Below are positions 22,969 through 32,758 of a stretch of DNA of 44,394 bases, piece by piece (the stretch's first letter is position 1; each line of letters begins with the position of its first letter). This DNA comes from Stappia stellulata (GTDB lineage: Bacteria > Pseudomonadota > Alphaproteobacteria > Rhizobiales > Stappiaceae), in NCBI RefSeq assembly GCF_020176715.1, contig NZ_JAIVMF010000022.1, positions 1-44,394 of the forward strand, written 5' to 3'. Below the pieces are notes generated by a model, which was given only the letters and a program-made list of their open reading frames with translations, did not search any database and was not told the origin of the DNA. The translations under genes were made by a program, and so were the position numbers.

Positions 22969-22983
22969 TTAACAAACCGCTAA
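22969..22983 (-). promoter_or_regulatory. Candidate CtrA binding site
   Basis: On the minus strand TTAG-N7-TTAA followed by a reading of TTAAC at its end, one mismatch from the CtrA consensus TTAA-N7-TTAA(C). It lies between divergent fliN and lipB, 100 bases upstream of fliN; flagellar genes are classical CtrA targets in alphaproteobacteria. Confidence 0.4.
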
Positions 22984-22995
22984 CGGACTTGCAAA

Positions 22996-23709
22996 ATGAC
23001 AGAACGCGGTGAGATCCTCAAAGGCTTCCATCCGACAACGCCCGACGGCCCGCCGGTCGAATGGGCGGTTAGCGACGGGCTCGTGCCCTATGAGGACGCG
23101 CTAGGCGAGATGGACCGACGGGTCGCCGGCATCGCCGACGGCACGTTGCCCGAGCGCATCTGGCTGCTGGAGCATCCGCCCCTTTATACCGCCGGCACCA
23201 GCGCGAAGCTTGACGACCTGCTCACCCCCGACCGCTTCCCCGTGCACAAGACCGGCCGCGGCGGGCAATACACCTATCATGGTCCCGGTCAGCGAGTTGT
23301 CTATGTGATGCTCGATCTCAAGCGCCGCACGCCGGACGTGCGCGCCTTCGTCGCCGCGCTGGAGAGCTGGCTGATCTCCGCCCTGTGGGAACATCACGTG
23401 CGCGGCGAGCGGCGGGAAGACCGCGTCGGCGTCTGGGTGCGTCGTCCGGACAAGGGCGCGGACCGCGAGGACAAGATCGCCGCCATCGGCATCCGCATGC
23501 GCAAGTGGGTGAGCTTTCACGGCATGGCGCTCAACGTCGACCCGGAGCTTGAGCATTTCGCCGGGATCGTGCCCTGCGGCGTCACCCGTCACGGCGTCAC
23601 CAGTCTCGTCGATCTCGGCCTGCCCGTGACGCTCGCCGATGTCGACCTGACCCTGAAGCGCACCTTCGAAGAGGCCTTCGGCCCGACGATCTCCGTAGCG
23701 GCACCCTGA
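22996..23709 (+). CDS. lipB: Octanoyltransferase LipB
   Basis: A 237-residue cytosolic enzyme that moves octanoate from octanoyl-ACP onto lipoyl domains, the first step of lipoate assembly. Family marks: '[14 protein letters not shown]' (57-70), the substrate loop '[19 protein letters not shown]' (85-103), the catalytic Lys160 in '[17 protein letters not shown]' and the acyl-accepting Cys194 in '[14 protein letters not shown]'. A charged insert (137-159, [23 protein letters not shown]) is common in alphaproteobacterial LipB. The start lacks a clear ribosome-binding site. lipA is not nearby. Confidence 0.95.
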   Translation: MTERGEILKGFHPTTPDGPPVEWAVSDGLVPYEDALGEMDRRVAGIADGTLPERIWLLEHPPLYTAGTSAKLDDLLTPDRFPVHKTGRGGQYTYHGPGQRVVYVMLDLKRRTPDVRAFVAALESWLISALWEHHVRGERREDRVGVWVRRPDKGADREDKIAAIGIRMRKWVSFHGMALNVDPELEHFAGIVPCGVTRHGVTSLVDLGLPVTLADVDLTLKRTFEEAFGPTISVAAP

Positions 23710-23829
23710 GACACCGAAGCATCCGCCTGCGGGAGACAAAGCACAGTCGGTCATTCCGGCTTGTTTCTTGTCAATTTCCTCTAGTTCTGACACAAGATCA
23801 GGGGTCCGAAGCCTCCGGCCGGGGCAAAT

Positions 23830-24321
23830 ATGCTCGAACGCGTGTCAGAAATCCGTTTATGGTCTGGTGCCCTCGCCACGCTTGCGGGGCTGATGTTTTC
23901 CCTCGCCCTGACGGCACCGGCGGAAGGCGCGGAAGGCGCCACCAGCTGGTCCTACGACGTGCGCGGCGGGACGCCCCGCTTCTGGACGGAAGGCGCCGGC
24001 GGCGCCCGCTTCACCCTGTGGTGCCAGGACTGGGGCACCGGTCCCCATCCGGTTCTCGCCATCCGGATCGCCGAGCGTGCCGCGCCGGCCAACCGGCTTG
24101 TCCGTCTGGTGATCGACCGCTCGATGATCAAGCTCAGGGCCGATGCGCGGGGTTACATCCGCACCGATTGTCCCCTGTGTGCAGATCAGGCGACCTGGCT
24201 TTGGAACAAGCTGCGCAGCGGCCACTTCATGCAGATCCAGCTCGACGACGGCCGCTATTCGGGCTTTCGCATCAAGGGCATGGCACAGCTTGCCGGAGAG
24301 GCGGTGTGCTCGCGCCGGTGA
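23830..24321 (+). CDS. Small secreted protein of unknown function
   Basis: A 163-residue protein with an N-terminal signal: basic start, hydrophobic core at about 10-28 and an Ala-rich cleavage region ending near residue 36 (APAEGAEG). The mature domain of about 125 residues is beta-rich, with 'FTLWCQDWGTG' and 'TDCPLCADQATWLWNKLRSGHFMQIQLDDGRYSGFRIKGM'. Cysteines sit at the WCQD, CPLC and C-terminal VCSRR positions, so disulfides in the periplasm are likely. The pattern resembles invasion-associated-locus-B-like or DUF-type secreted proteins, but I cannot place it. It is 120 bases after lipB and 97 before folB, possibly in the same transcript. Confidence 0.75.
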   Translation: MLERVSEIRLWSGALATLAGLMFSLALTAPAEGAEGATSWSYDVRGGTPRFWTEGAGGARFTLWCQDWGTGPHPVLAIRIAERAAPANRLVRLVIDRSMIKLRADARGYIRTDCPLCADQATWLWNKLRSGHFMQIQLDDGRYSGFRIKGMAQLAGEAVCSRR

Positions 24322-24418
24322 GCGCGGGCAGTTCGCGGTTGCGGCGACCCTACCCCGGCTGCTAGATGGCGGGCCTGATCGGGCCGAGCGCCCTTTGCCG
24401 AAACGGACCCATCCCGAC

Positions 24419-24787
24419 ATGGACGCAATCCACCTTCAAGATCTGGCCTTCTACGCCTACCATGGTGTCCATGCGGAAGAGGCGCGGCTCGGCCAGCGCT
24501 TCCAAGTCGACCTGACCTGTCACGTGGACCTGAGCGAGGCATCGGCGTCCGACCGCTACGAGGACACGGTCTGCTACGGCCTCCTGACCGAAACCGTGGA
24601 ACGGGTCGTGACCACCTCCCGGTTTCAGTTGATCGAGCGGTTGGCCGGAGCGATTGCCGACGCCGTGCTGGACTGCGACGCGCGCATCGAATCGGTGCGG
24701 GTGCGGGTTCACAAGCCGGGCGCGCCGCTTCCCATCGCGAGCGGACGCGTCAGCGTCGAGATCTCACGCGCCCGCGCGCACGTCTGA
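24419..24787 (+). CDS. folB: Dihydroneopterin aldolase FolB
   Basis: A 122-residue enzyme of folate synthesis that cleaves 7,8-dihydroneopterin to the hydroxymethyl pterin and glycolaldehyde. The opening 'IHLQDLAFYAYHGVHAEEARLGQRFQVDL' (4-32) carries the conserved YHG and glutamate positions; 'YEDTVCYGLL', the pterin-binding 'LIERLAGAIADAVL' with its glutamate, and the catalytic lysine in 'VRVRVHKPGAPL' follow. Length is normal. Start 24419 is the ATG at the family position. Its last 24 bases overlap the end of the convergent patatin gene. No other folate gene is next to it. Confidence 0.93.
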   Translation: MDAIHLQDLAFYAYHGVHAEEARLGQRFQVDLTCHVDLSEASASDRYEDTVCYGLLTETVERVVTTSRFQLIERLAGAIADAVLDCDARIESVRVRVHKPGAPLPIASGRVSVEISRARAHV

Positions 24788-27172
24788 GAACGCTTCCTCC
24801 ACCTCCCGCAGCAACCCCGGAACCAGCGCCGGATCGGCGTTGAGCCGGTCTCGCTCCTCCTCCAGGATGGCGAGAAACACACCGCGCCGCGCCGCCCGCA
24901 CCTCAGCCTCCGCAACTCGGATCACGGGTTCGGCGGCCTGAAGCGCCATGGTCATCAGCCGGTCGGCCGCCGTCAGACGCCCCCAAAGATAATCATGCTC
25001 GCGCCAGCCGCGATTGAAGAACGCGCCGAAGGCATTCAGGCTGCGTCCCTTCAGCTCGATGCCTTGCGGGCGCAGGCTGTGCGGATCGGCCGGACTGATG
25101 CGGTCAACCTGGACCTCGTTGTGTTCCGCGATCGCCGTGCCCCGCAGAACGGGCAAGGTCACGAGGTCGTAGAAGGCGAACCCCACATAGGCGCCGGTCA
25201 GCGCCAGATGCAGCGATTGCGGCAGGTAATTGAGCGTCATCATCGAGAAAACGTCGTCGGCAAGCGCGTCGAGGTCGGCAAGCCCCATGCGCGCCGACAA
25301 AGCGGCGACGAGAGCGTCGCCCGCCTTCGGGTCGGCGGCAGGGGTTTCCAGCAGCCGTTCGACGAGGCTGCGCGTCTCCTTCCCATAGAACTCCGCGCTC
25401 CAGCGACGGGAGAGATTGTCGATCTGCTCGTAGAGCGTCGACTTCAGCTCGTCCATCTCGTCCGCCCGGACCCCGCCCCGGTTCTCCGCAAGCCGATAGA
25501 GGCGGTTGAGACGGCGGATCACGAAGCGAAGCCGGCGGATGCGGTAGTCGACATCGAGGCCGCGCAGGAACCGGATGACCGGCTCCGGCGTCACCGAGCC
25601 TTCGGTGCGCGCGCCGGACGCCGTGGCAAGCCATACATCGAGACGAAGCGCAATCGCGGAGGCCTGACCGTTGCCATAGGCCCCGGTGCGTCCGAGGGCA
25701 CCTCCCGGCGCGTCCTGCAGCACCCGCGCGCAGAGATCCGCGACCCGTTCGACCACGCCGGAGAGCTTCAGCCGCTGATAGCCGCGATAGGCATAGCCGG
25801 CGGTGAGATGCGCGCGCTCATTGGCCATCGTGCGACAACGCGTCAGTTCCTGCACGGTCAGCGGATGAAGCAGCTCCGGCCCGAGGATCGCGTGCACCTC
25901 GCTTTCCACCAGCGGCTCGGCGGCGGCGATCACCTCGGCGATCCGCCGGACCTCCCGGTTGTGCTCCGCCACCTGTTCAAGCGCGTCGCCGATCGGCTCG
26001 TTGCGCGGGATATGTGCAAGCGATGCCAGAATGACGCGAAAGAACCCGGGAAGATGCGCATCCGGCGCGCCATCCTCCGGCGCCGACACCTCGTCGGGCT
26101 TCGGGTCGACATAGACGATCTTGCGGACCACCTCCCGCCCCGCGGCGCGCCCGGCGATTGCCTCCAGCAACGGCTGGAACGGCTTGTTCATGACCACGCT
26201 GCCGTCGACCAGGACGCGCGCCTCCGCCGCCTCGCCACCCGCGCCGAAGGCACGCCGGCAGAAGGCGTCGCGCTGCGGCCAGGCCTCGCCCCGCTCGACC
26301 AGCACCTCGTCCATCTCGCCAAGCGTCATCGGCGGAAAGGCGCCGGGAAACGCCGATGTGGCGCGGGCGGAAAACACCAGAGCAGGAATGGCGGCATCGC
26401 CGAAATCCGACTGAAGCTCGCCATTGCCCCGACAGGTCGCGGAATACCGCAGGATCAAGCGGTGTTCGGTCTCCTCGACCTCGGCGGGATCGTGGATGGC
26501 AAAGCGCCGCTTGGCGCCGTGAAAATCCGTGACGGTCACCAGCAGATCGAGCCGCTGGCCCTGCGGCACGAGGGTCGCGGGCCCTGCCTCCCCGTCGCCG
26601 GGCCGCATGGCGTGGCAGGCGTCGAGCATCCAGCCGACATAACGCGCGCCGGAAAACGGTGGCGTAAACCAGCGCGACTGCATGAGGCGGCGCAGCTTGC
26701 CGCGCGTTTCGCCGTCGTCCGTCTCCGACTTGAGCGCCATGGTCACCAGCCGGTCCAGCACCGGCGCAATCGATCCCTTGAGGTAGCGCGTCAATCCCAC
26801 CGGCTCATTGGCGAGACGGGTGACATCGGCGTTTTCCAGCCAGAGATCGCGGTGGGCCTCAAGCGACAGATTATGCGCCAGCGCGCGTGCCAGCATGACC
26901 CCATTCACCCCGCCCGCGGATGCGCCCGAGATCACGTCGATGACAACGCGCAGGTCGAGTTTCGGCGCAAAGAGCCCGAGAAAAGCTTCATAGGCGGCAG
27001 CGGCCGAGCCATCCGCCGCAGCCGGGTCGGCCTCGCCTGTGTCCAGACGCGCCTCCATCCGCCGCGACGCCCGCACCAGATTGAGAAATTCCCTCGTGAT
27101 TCCGTGCATGTGCACGGCGAGCGAAACGCCACCGTACAACACAAGCGCCAGGCGCAATTCGATCTGTTTCAT
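24764..27172 (-). CDS. Large patatin-like protein (DUF3376 type)
   Basis: An 802-residue protein with a patatin serine-hydrolase domain in the first 400 or so residues. The oxyanion segment 'LYGGVSLAVHMHGI' (12-25), nucleophile Ser85 in 'VISGASAGGVNGV' and partner Asp323 in 'VLVDGSVVMNKPF' give a complete Ser-Asp dyad. The second half is a long helical region ('MTMALQAAEPVIRVAEAEVRAA' at the end) fitting DUF3376. It has no signal peptide, so it probably acts on the inner leaflet or on cytosolic lipids as a phospholipase A or lipid hydrolase. Such proteins are sporadic in actinobacteria and alphaproteobacteria and are uncharacterised. It has a weak ribosome-binding site and stands apart from rarA by 121 bases. 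Confidence 0.9.
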   Translation of the reverse strand: MKQIELRLALVLYGGVSLAVHMHGITREFLNLVRASRRMEARLDTGEADPAAADGSAAAAYEAFLGLFAPKLDLRVVIDVISGASAGGVNGVMLARALAHNLSLEAHRDLWLENADVTRLANEPVGLTRYLKGSIAPVLDRLVTMALKSETDDGETRGKLRRLMQSRWFTPPFSGARYVGWMLDACHAMRPGDGEAGPATLVPQGQRLDLLVTVTDFHGAKRRFAIHDPAEVEETEHRLILRYSATCRGNGELQSDFGDAAIPALVFSARATSAFPGAFPPMTLGEMDEVLVERGEAWPQRDAFCRRAFGAGGEAAEARVLVDGSVVMNKPFQPLLEAIAGRAAGREVVRKIVYVDPKPDEVSAPEDGAPDAHLPGFFRVILASLAHIPRNEPIGDALEQVAEHNREVRRIAEVIAAAEPLVESEVHAILGPELLHPLTVQELTRCRTMANERAHLTAGYAYRGYQRLKLSGVVERVADLCARVLQDAPGGALGRTGAYGNGQASAIALRLDVWLATASGARTEGSVTPEPVIRFLRGLDVDYRIRRLRFVIRRLNRLYRLAENRGGVRADEMDELKSTLYEQIDNLSRRWSAEFYGKETRSLVERLLETPAADPKAGDALVAALSARMGLADLDALADDVFSMMTLNYLPQSLHLALTGAYVGFAFYDLVTLPVLRGTAIAEHNEVQVDRISPADPHSLRPQGIELKGRSLNAFGAFFNRGWREHDYLWGRLTAADRLMTMALQAAEPVIRVAEAEVRAARRGVFLAILEEERDRLNADPALVPGLLREVEEAFSDVRAGA

Positions 27173-27293
27173 GGAAGCGGAACGCTCCGTGCTGGAACGT
27201 CAATGCTCGACCGCTTCGCAGGAAATGGCAAGGGAGTCGCGCGCTTTTCCCGTCAGGGGTTGCAGCAAGCGGTAGGCCGCGCGGCGCGCGCCG

Positions 27294-28604
27294 TCACGTG
27301 GTCCCGCGCTCGCGGCGAAGACGCTGCCAGTAATCGAGGCGCTTGCGGATTTCGCGTTCGAACCCCCGCTCGGGTGGGTCGTAGAACTGCTGCCGCCCCA
27401 TGCTCTCGGGAAAATAGTCCTGCCCCGAAAACGCATCCGGCGCATCGTGGTCATAGGCGTAGCCGGAGCCGTAGCCTTCCGATTTCATCAGCTTGGTCGG
27501 GGCGTTGAGAATGTGTTTCGGCGGCGACAGCGAGCCGTTCTGCTTGGCCGAGCGCACCGCCGCCTTATAGGCGGTATAGACGCCGTTCGACTTCGGCGCG
27601 GTCGCCAGATAGACGACCGACTGCGCCAGCGCCAGCTCGCCCTCCGGCGATCCCAGCATCTGGTAGGCATCGCGCGCGGCATTGGCCTGCACCAGCGCCT
27701 GCGGATCGGCAAGGCCGATATCTTCCACCGCCATGCGGATCAGCCGCCGGGCCAGAAACAGCGGGTCCTCGCCGCCGTCGAGCATGCGACAGAACCAGTA
27801 AAGGGCGGCATCCGGGTCCGAGCCGCGCACGGACTTGTGCAGCGCGGAGATCAGATTGTAGTGGCCGTCGCGGGACTTGTCGTAGACCGGCGCGCGCCGC
27901 TGCACGATCTCCTGCAGACGCTCGGCATCAAATATCTCGCCCTCGCGCGCCGCGCGCCAGACGTCTTCTGCCAGCGTCAGCGCCGAGCGGCCGTCGCCAT
28001 CGGCCATGCGCAGGAGCACCGCACGTGCCTCCTCGTCGAGCGGCAGCGGCCGCCCCTCCTCTGCTTCCGCCCGCTCCAGCAGCTTGGCGATGGCCGCGCT
28101 GTCGAGCGTCTTGAAGGTCAGCACATGGGCACGCGACAGCAGCGCGGCATTGAGCTCGAAGCTGGGGTTTTCGGTGGTGGCACCGACGAGCGTCACCGTC
28201 CCGTCCTCCATCACGGGAAGGAACCCGTCCTGCTGGGCGCGGTTGAAGCGATGGATCTCGTCGACGAAAAGCAGCGTGCCCTGACCGACCGCCCGCGCGG
28301 CGCGGGCCGCCTCGAACACCTTCTTCAGGTCGGCGACGCCGGTGAAGATCGCCGAGATCTGTTCGAAGCGCAGGTCCGTCTGTTCGGCGAGAAGCCGCGC
28401 CACGGTGGTCTTTCCCGTGCCGGGCGGACCCCAGAAGATCAGCGAGCCGAGGCTGCGCGTGCGCAGCATCCGGGTCAGCGCGCCGTCCTCGCCGAGCAGA
28501 TGCTCCTGGCCGACCACCTCGCCAAGCTGCGCCGGGCGCAGCCGGTCGGCGAGCGGCCGCACCGCCCCCGCGTCCAGCCCCGCGTTTTGAAACAGGTCAC
28601 TCAT
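27294..28604 (-). CDS. rarA: Replication-associated recombination protein RarA
   Basis: A 436-residue AAA+ ATPase of the RarA/MgsA (Mgs1/WRNIP1) family that acts at stalled replication forks. Walker A GPPGTGKT (59-66), Walker B 'LLFVDEIHRFN' (111-121), sensor 1 in 'VGATTENPSFELNAALLSRAHV' and the C-terminal tetramerisation region ('YWFCRMLDGGEDPLFLARRLIRMAVEDIGLADP', 'PKHILNAPTKLMK') are all in order. The C-terminal 'GYGSGYAYDHDAPDAFSGQDYFPESM' tail is typical. It lies 31 bases downstream of the DegP/Do gene, a pairing kept next to rplQ in many Rhizobiales. Confidence 0.96.
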   Translation of the reverse strand: MSDLFQNAGLDAGAVRPLADRLRPAQLGEVVGQEHLLGEDGALTRMLRTRSLGSLIFWGPPGTGKTTVARLLAEQTDLRFEQISAIFTGVADLKKVFEAARAARAVGQGTLLFVDEIHRFNRAQQDGFLPVMEDGTVTLVGATTENPSFELNAALLSRAHVLTFKTLDSAAIAKLLERAEAEEGRPLPLDEEARAVLLRMADGDGRSALTLAEDVWRAAREGEIFDAERLQEIVQRRAPVYDKSRDGHYNLISALHKSVRGSDPDAALYWFCRMLDGGEDPLFLARRLIRMAVEDIGLADPQALVQANAARDAYQMLGSPEGELALAQSVVYLATAPKSNGVYTAYKAAVRSAKQNGSLSPPKHILNAPTKLMKSEGYGSGYAYDHDAPDAFSGQDYFPESMGRQQFYDPPERGFEREIRKRLDYWQRLRRERGTT

Positions 28605-28635
28605 CGCCAGAAGGCCTCATTCCGGCCGTCGCCCC

Positions 28636-30075
28636 TCAGCCGCGAAGGGCAATGCGCAACACACGGTCGCCGCGCTTGATTTCGATGCGCCAGACCCCGG
28701 GATCGCCCCGGGCGATGCGCTGAAGCTCGCGTGAATTCGCGATCTCGCGCCCGTTCACGGCAAGCAGGATGTCTCCGATCTCCAGGCCGACGCGATTGGC
28801 GGTGGACCCCGGCTCGAGCTCCATGACCACGACGCCCTGCTCGAAGGTATCGAGACGCAGTTCCTCGGCCACGGCCGGCGACAGATTGGCCACGGTGATG
28901 CCGGCGAAGGGCGAATAGCCCTCGATGCGCCGCGGGTCGCGCGGAACGGTTTCCGGAGCCGGCTCGAGCGACACGGTGAGCTCCTGCTCCCCCGACCCGC
29001 GCAGGATGGTGAACCGCGTCTTGGACCCGATTTCCTTGGTCGCGAACCGGTAGCCGAAGCTGTTGGGATCGGTGATTTCCGCATCCGCCACGCGGATGAT
29101 CAGATCGCCGACGCGCAGGCCCGATTTCTCCGCCGGACTGTCCGGCGCGATCTGGGTGACGAGCACGCCGCGCGGACGGTCGAGCCCCATCGCCTCGGCG
29201 ATTTCCGCCCCCACCGACTGCAGCCCCGCCCCGAGCCAGGGCCGACGAACCGTGCCGTCGCCCTGCGCCGCGGTGGCGACGAAATGCACCATGTTGGAGG
29301 GAATGGCGAAGCCGATGCCGTTCGATCCGCCGGAGCGCGAGAAGATCGCCGTGTTGATGCCGACGAGCCGCCCGTCCACATCCACCAGCGCGCCGCCGGA
29401 ATTGCCCGGGTTGATCGCCGCATCGGTCTGGATGAAGAACTGATAGTCGGTCACCCCGACGCGGGTGCGCGCCAGCGCCGACACGATTCCTTGCGTCACC
29501 GTCTGCCCGACGCCGAAGGGATTGCCGACGGCGAGCACGATGTCGCCGACCTCCACCGTGTCGGAATCGGCGAACTCCAGATAGGGCAACTCGCCCTTGA
29601 GGTCCTTCGCCTTGAGGATCGCAAGATCGGTCTTCTCGTCGAGGACAATGATCTCGGCGTCGAACTCGCGCCGGTCCGACAGCGCGACCCGCACCTCGTC
29701 GGCGCCCTTGATCACATGATGGTTGGTCACGATCACGCCGTCGGCGGAAATGATCACGCCGGACCCAAGCGAGGATTCCACGCGCTCGCGCGGGCGGCCG
29801 AGATCCTGCCCCGGATTGCCGAAGAACCTGCGAAAGAACGGATCGTCGAAGAACGGCGAGGTCTGGCGCTGGAGCACCGTGCGCTTCGCATAGACGTTGA
29901 CCACCGCCGGCGCGGCGGTCTTGACCACGGGCGCGAAGGAGGCCTTCAACTCCCCTGCGGAGCGTGGCGCCTGTCGGTCCGAGGCCTGTCCCGGCAGCAC
30001 GAGGGCCACGGCCAGAAGGCCCGCGCCCGCGATCCGCGCCGCTGCCCGTCCCAACGCGCCTGCATATCCCGTCAT
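28636..30075 (-). CDS. degP: DegP/Do-family periplasmic serine protease
   Basis: A 479-residue periplasmic protease/chaperone of the HtrA family. It has a signal peptide (1-31, cleaved near 'GQASD'), a trypsin-like domain with His120 (VTNHHVIKG), Asp150 (DEKTDLAIL) and Ser226 (NPGNSGGALV), then two PDZ domains (about 285-370 and 385-479). The LA-loop region 'FFDDPFFRRFFGNPGQ' is typical of alphaproteobacterial Do proteases. Start 30075 gives a proper signal; upstream sequence to 30267 crosses the ribosomal operon terminator. It has its own transcription unit with rarA. DegP versus DegQ cannot be settled by eye. Confidence 0.93.
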   Translation of the reverse strand: MTGYAGALGRAAARIAGAGLLAVALVLPGQASDRQAPRSAGELKASFAPVVKTAAPAVVNVYAKRTVLQRQTSPFFDDPFFRRFFGNPGQDLGRPRERVESSLGSGVIISADGVIVTNHHVIKGADEVRVALSDRREFDAEIIVLDEKTDLAILKAKDLKGELPYLEFADSDTVEVGDIVLAVGNPFGVGQTVTQGIVSALARTRVGVTDYQFFIQTDAAINPGNSGGALVDVDGRLVGINTAIFSRSGGSNGIGFAIPSNMVHFVATAAQGDGTVRRPWLGAGLQSVGAEIAEAMGLDRPRGVLVTQIAPDSPAEKSGLRVGDLIIRVADAEITDPNSFGYRFATKEIGSKTRFTILRGSGEQELTVSLEPAPETVPRDPRRIEGYSPFAGITVANLSPAVAEELRLDTFEQGVVVMELEPGSTANRVGLEIGDILLAVNGREIANSRELQRIARGDPGVWRIEIKRGDRVLRIALRG

Positions 30076-30173
30076 CTCGCTCGTCCCCACACTCCGGATT
30101 GTCCGCAAGGGCCTTGCGCGCAGGGCGCGCACGCCCGATTCGCCCTCATCGGTATAGAGGGATCGAAGGTAAC

Positions 30174-30201
30174 AAAAAAGGCGACCCGAAGGCCGCCTTT
30201 T
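30174..30201 (-). terminator. Terminator of the ribosomal protein operon
   Basis: On the minus strand GGCGGCC and GGTCGCC pair (one G-U) around a TTCG loop, flanked by AAAA and TTTTTT. It lies 23 bases after the rplQ stop (30224) and closes the tuf-to-rplQ superoperon. The G-U pair exists only in the minus-strand RNA, which fixes the direction. Confidence 0.9.
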
Positions 30202-30223
30202 CAATCGTTTGCTGCGCGACAGA

Positions 30224-30649
30224 TTATGCCGCGGCTTCTGCCGTGTCTTCGGCCTCGGTGCGGGCACGATCGGCCGCGCCCTTGGCCTCGACGTCGCGAT
30301 CGACGAACTCGATCACGGCCAGCGGGGCGTTGTCGCCATAGCGGAAGCCCGCCTTGAGGACGCGCGTATAGCCGCCGTTGCGGCCCTTGTAGCGCTCTGC
30401 AAGCGTGTCGAACAGCTTGCGAACGAGCGCGACGTCGCGGATCTGCGAGATCGCCTGACGGCGGGCGTGCAGGTCGCCGCGCTTGCCGAGGGTGATCAGC
30501 TTCTCGACGATCGGACGCAGTTCCTTTGCCTTGGGAAGCGTCGTCACGATCTGCTCATGCTCAATCAGCGATGCGGACATGTTTGCGAACATCGCCTTGC
30601 GATGGCTCGAAGTCCGATTGAGCTTGCGGCCGCGATTGCCGTGGCGCAT
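30224..30649 (-). CDS. rplQ: 50S ribosomal protein L17
   Basis: A 141-residue L17. The N-terminal '[24 protein letters not shown]' is the universal bacterial opening. Relative to E. coli it carries the alphaproteobacterial C-terminal acidic/Ala-rich extension ('[21 protein letters not shown]'). It is the last gene of the superoperon, 73 bases after rpoA; that spacer contains hairpins at 30707-30721 and 30672-30687. The terminator at 30174-30201 follows. Confidence 0.97.
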   Translation of the reverse strand: MRHGNRGRKLNRTSSHRKAMFANMSASLIEHEQIVTTLPKAKELRPIVEKLITLGKRGDLHARRQAISQIRDVALVRKLFDTLAERYKGRNGGYTRVLKAGFRYGDNAPLAVIEFVDRDVEAKGAADRARTEAEDTAEAAA

Positions 30650-30722
30650 GGCTCTCTCCTTTTCCTGTCACGGCGGACCAACCCGCCTGATGCCTTGTCT
30701 GAAGACCGCGCGAAACGCGCGA

Positions 30723-31745
30723 TCAGTACTGGTGATCTTCGTAGCGCTTGGCGAGCTCGTCGATGTTCTCCGGCGGCCAGTTGGCCACCTCCATGCCGAG
30801 GTGGAGACCCATCTGGGCGAGAACTTCCTTGATCTCGTTCAGCGACTTGCGACCGAAGTTCGGCGTGCGCAGCATTTCGGCTTCGGTCTTCTGGATGAGA
30901 TCGCCAATATACACGATATTGTCGTTCTTCAGGCAGTTGGCCGAACGCACCGACAGCTCGAGCTCGTCGACCTTCTTGAGAAGCGCCGGGTTGAAGGCGA
31001 GTTCCGGAACGGTGTCTTCCTTCACTTCACGGCGCGGCTCTTCGAAGTTGACGAAGATCGAGAGCTGGTCCTGCAGGATCCGCGCGGCAAAGGCCACGGC
31101 ATCCTCCGGGGTGACCGATCCGTCGGTCTCGATCGTCAGCGACAGCTTGTCATAGTCGAGAACCTGGCCTTCACGGGTGTTTTCCACCCGGTAGGACACC
31201 TTCTTGACCGGAGAATACAGGCTGTCGACCGGGATCAGACCGATCGGCGCGTCTTCCGGGCGGTTGCGGTCGGCCGCAACATAGCCCTTGCCGGTGTTGA
31301 CGGTGAACTCCATGCGGATCTCCGCACCCTCGTCCAGCGTGCAAAGCACGAGATCCGGGTTGAGAACCTCGATGTCGCCCACCACCTGGATATCGCCAGC
31401 GGTCACGACACCCGGGCCCTGCTTGCGCACGACCATGCGCTTGGGGCCTTCGCCCTGCATGCGGATCGCGATTTCCTTGATGTTCAGGACGATGTCGGTG
31501 ACATCTTCGCGAACGCCGGGGATCGACGAAAACTCATGCAGAACGCCGTCGATCTGGACGGCGGTGACGGCCGCGCCCTGGAGCGACGACAGCAGAACCC
31601 GGCGCAGGGCGTTGCCAAGCGTGAGACCGAAGCCGCGTTCCAGCGGCTCCGCGATCACCACACCGAGCAGGCGCGCGTCATGACCCGGCTTTACCTCAAG
31701 CTTGTTCGGCTTGATCAGTTCCTGCCAGTTTTTGTTAATGCTCAA
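30723..31745 (-). CDS. rpoA: RNA polymerase subunit alpha
   Basis: 340 residues if started at TTG 31745. The N-terminal assembly domain begins '[16 protein letters not shown]' and the C-terminal domain (about 250-340) has '[21 protein letters not shown]', including the arginine (E. coli Arg265) that binds UP elements and activators, and '[12 protein letters not shown]'. The TTG is 7 bases from GGAGG, and the next in-frame ATG is far inside the conserved N-terminus. An upstream ATG at 31802 would add 19 unconserved residues and has no ribosome-binding site. It lies between rpsK (82-base gap) and rplQ. Confidence 0.95.
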   Translation of the reverse strand: MSINKNWQELIKPNKLEVKPGHDARLLGVVIAEPLERGFGLTLGNALRRVLLSSLQGAAVTAVQIDGVLHEFSSIPGVREDVTDIVLNIKEIAIRMQGEGPKRMVVRKQGPGVVTAGDIQVVGDIEVLNPDLVLCTLDEGAEIRMEFTVNTGKGYVAADRNRPEDAPIGLIPVDSLYSPVKKVSYRVENTREGQVLDYDKLSLTIETDGSVTPEDAVAFAARILQDQLSIFVNFEEPRREVKEDTVPELAFNPALLKKVDELELSVRSANCLKNDNIVYIGDLIQKTEAEMLRTPNFGRKSLNEIKEVLAQMGLHLGMEVANWPPENIDELAKRYEDHQY

Positions 31746-31826
31746 ATCTCGTTCCTCCGGCTGTCCCGCCGCGGCCCGAAAGCCACGGCCATGCTGTGCC
31801 ATGAGAAGGGAGTGATACGCCTGAAA

Positions 31827-32217
<391 letters not shown>

Positions 32218-32288
32218 TTTTCTATCCTTTGCTCGATCTCGTCACCGCCGTGGTTCGGCGGCTCCACCGGGCCGTACGTTCCGATGAA

Positions 32289-32657
32289 TTACTTCTTCTT
32301 GCCGGCAATCGCCTTCGCCGGGCCCTTGCGGGTGCGGGCGTTGGTGTGCGTGCGCTGGCCGCGGACCGGAAGACCGCGACGGTGGCGCAGGCCACGGTAG
32401 CAGCCAAGGTCCATCAGACGCTTGATGTTCATTGCCACTTCGCGGCGCAGGTCACCTTCCACGATGTAGTCGCGGTCGATGGTCTCGCGCATGGCAAGGA
32501 CTTCGGCGTCCGAAAGCTCGTTGACGCGGCGCTCGGGCGCGATGTTCACCTTGGAGATGATCTCCTCGGCGAACTTGGGGCCGATGCCGTGAATGTACTG
32601 AAGCGCGATGACGACGCGCTTGTTCGTCGGGATGTTTACACCTGCAATACGGGCCAA
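32289..32657 (-). CDS. rpsM: 30S ribosomal protein S13
   Basis: A 122-residue S13 if translation begins at TTG 32657, giving the standard '[25 protein letters not shown]' opening. GGAG stands 6 bases before that TTG. An in-frame ATG four codons upstream (32669) would add 'META' but has no ribosome-binding site (CCCCAAAAC precedes it). The RNA-binding tail '[25 protein letters not shown]' is complete. S13 lies in the head and bridges to the 50S subunit. It follows the structured 163-base adk spacer. Confidence 0.96.
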   Translation of the reverse strand: MARIAGVNIPTNKRVVIALQYIHGIGPKFAEEIISKVNIAPERRVNELSDAEVLAMRETIDRDYIVEGDLRREVAMNIKRLMDLGCYRGLRHRRGLPVRGQRTHTNARTRKGPAKAIAGKKK

Positions 32658-32758
32658 TGCCGTCTCCATGTTTTGGGGGCTTCATGGCTGAAGCGCCACC
32701 GGGGTTGCCCCGCGTCCGGTGGAGGCCGGCCCATGCGGGGAAGAAAAACTGCACGAAC

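Noticed and set aside
24995-27508. Very long plus-strand open frame (over 800 codons)
   Set aside because: It lies antisense to the patatin gene, is full of Arg/His/Gln as expected of a mirrored GC-rich frame, has no ribosome-binding site and matches no family.
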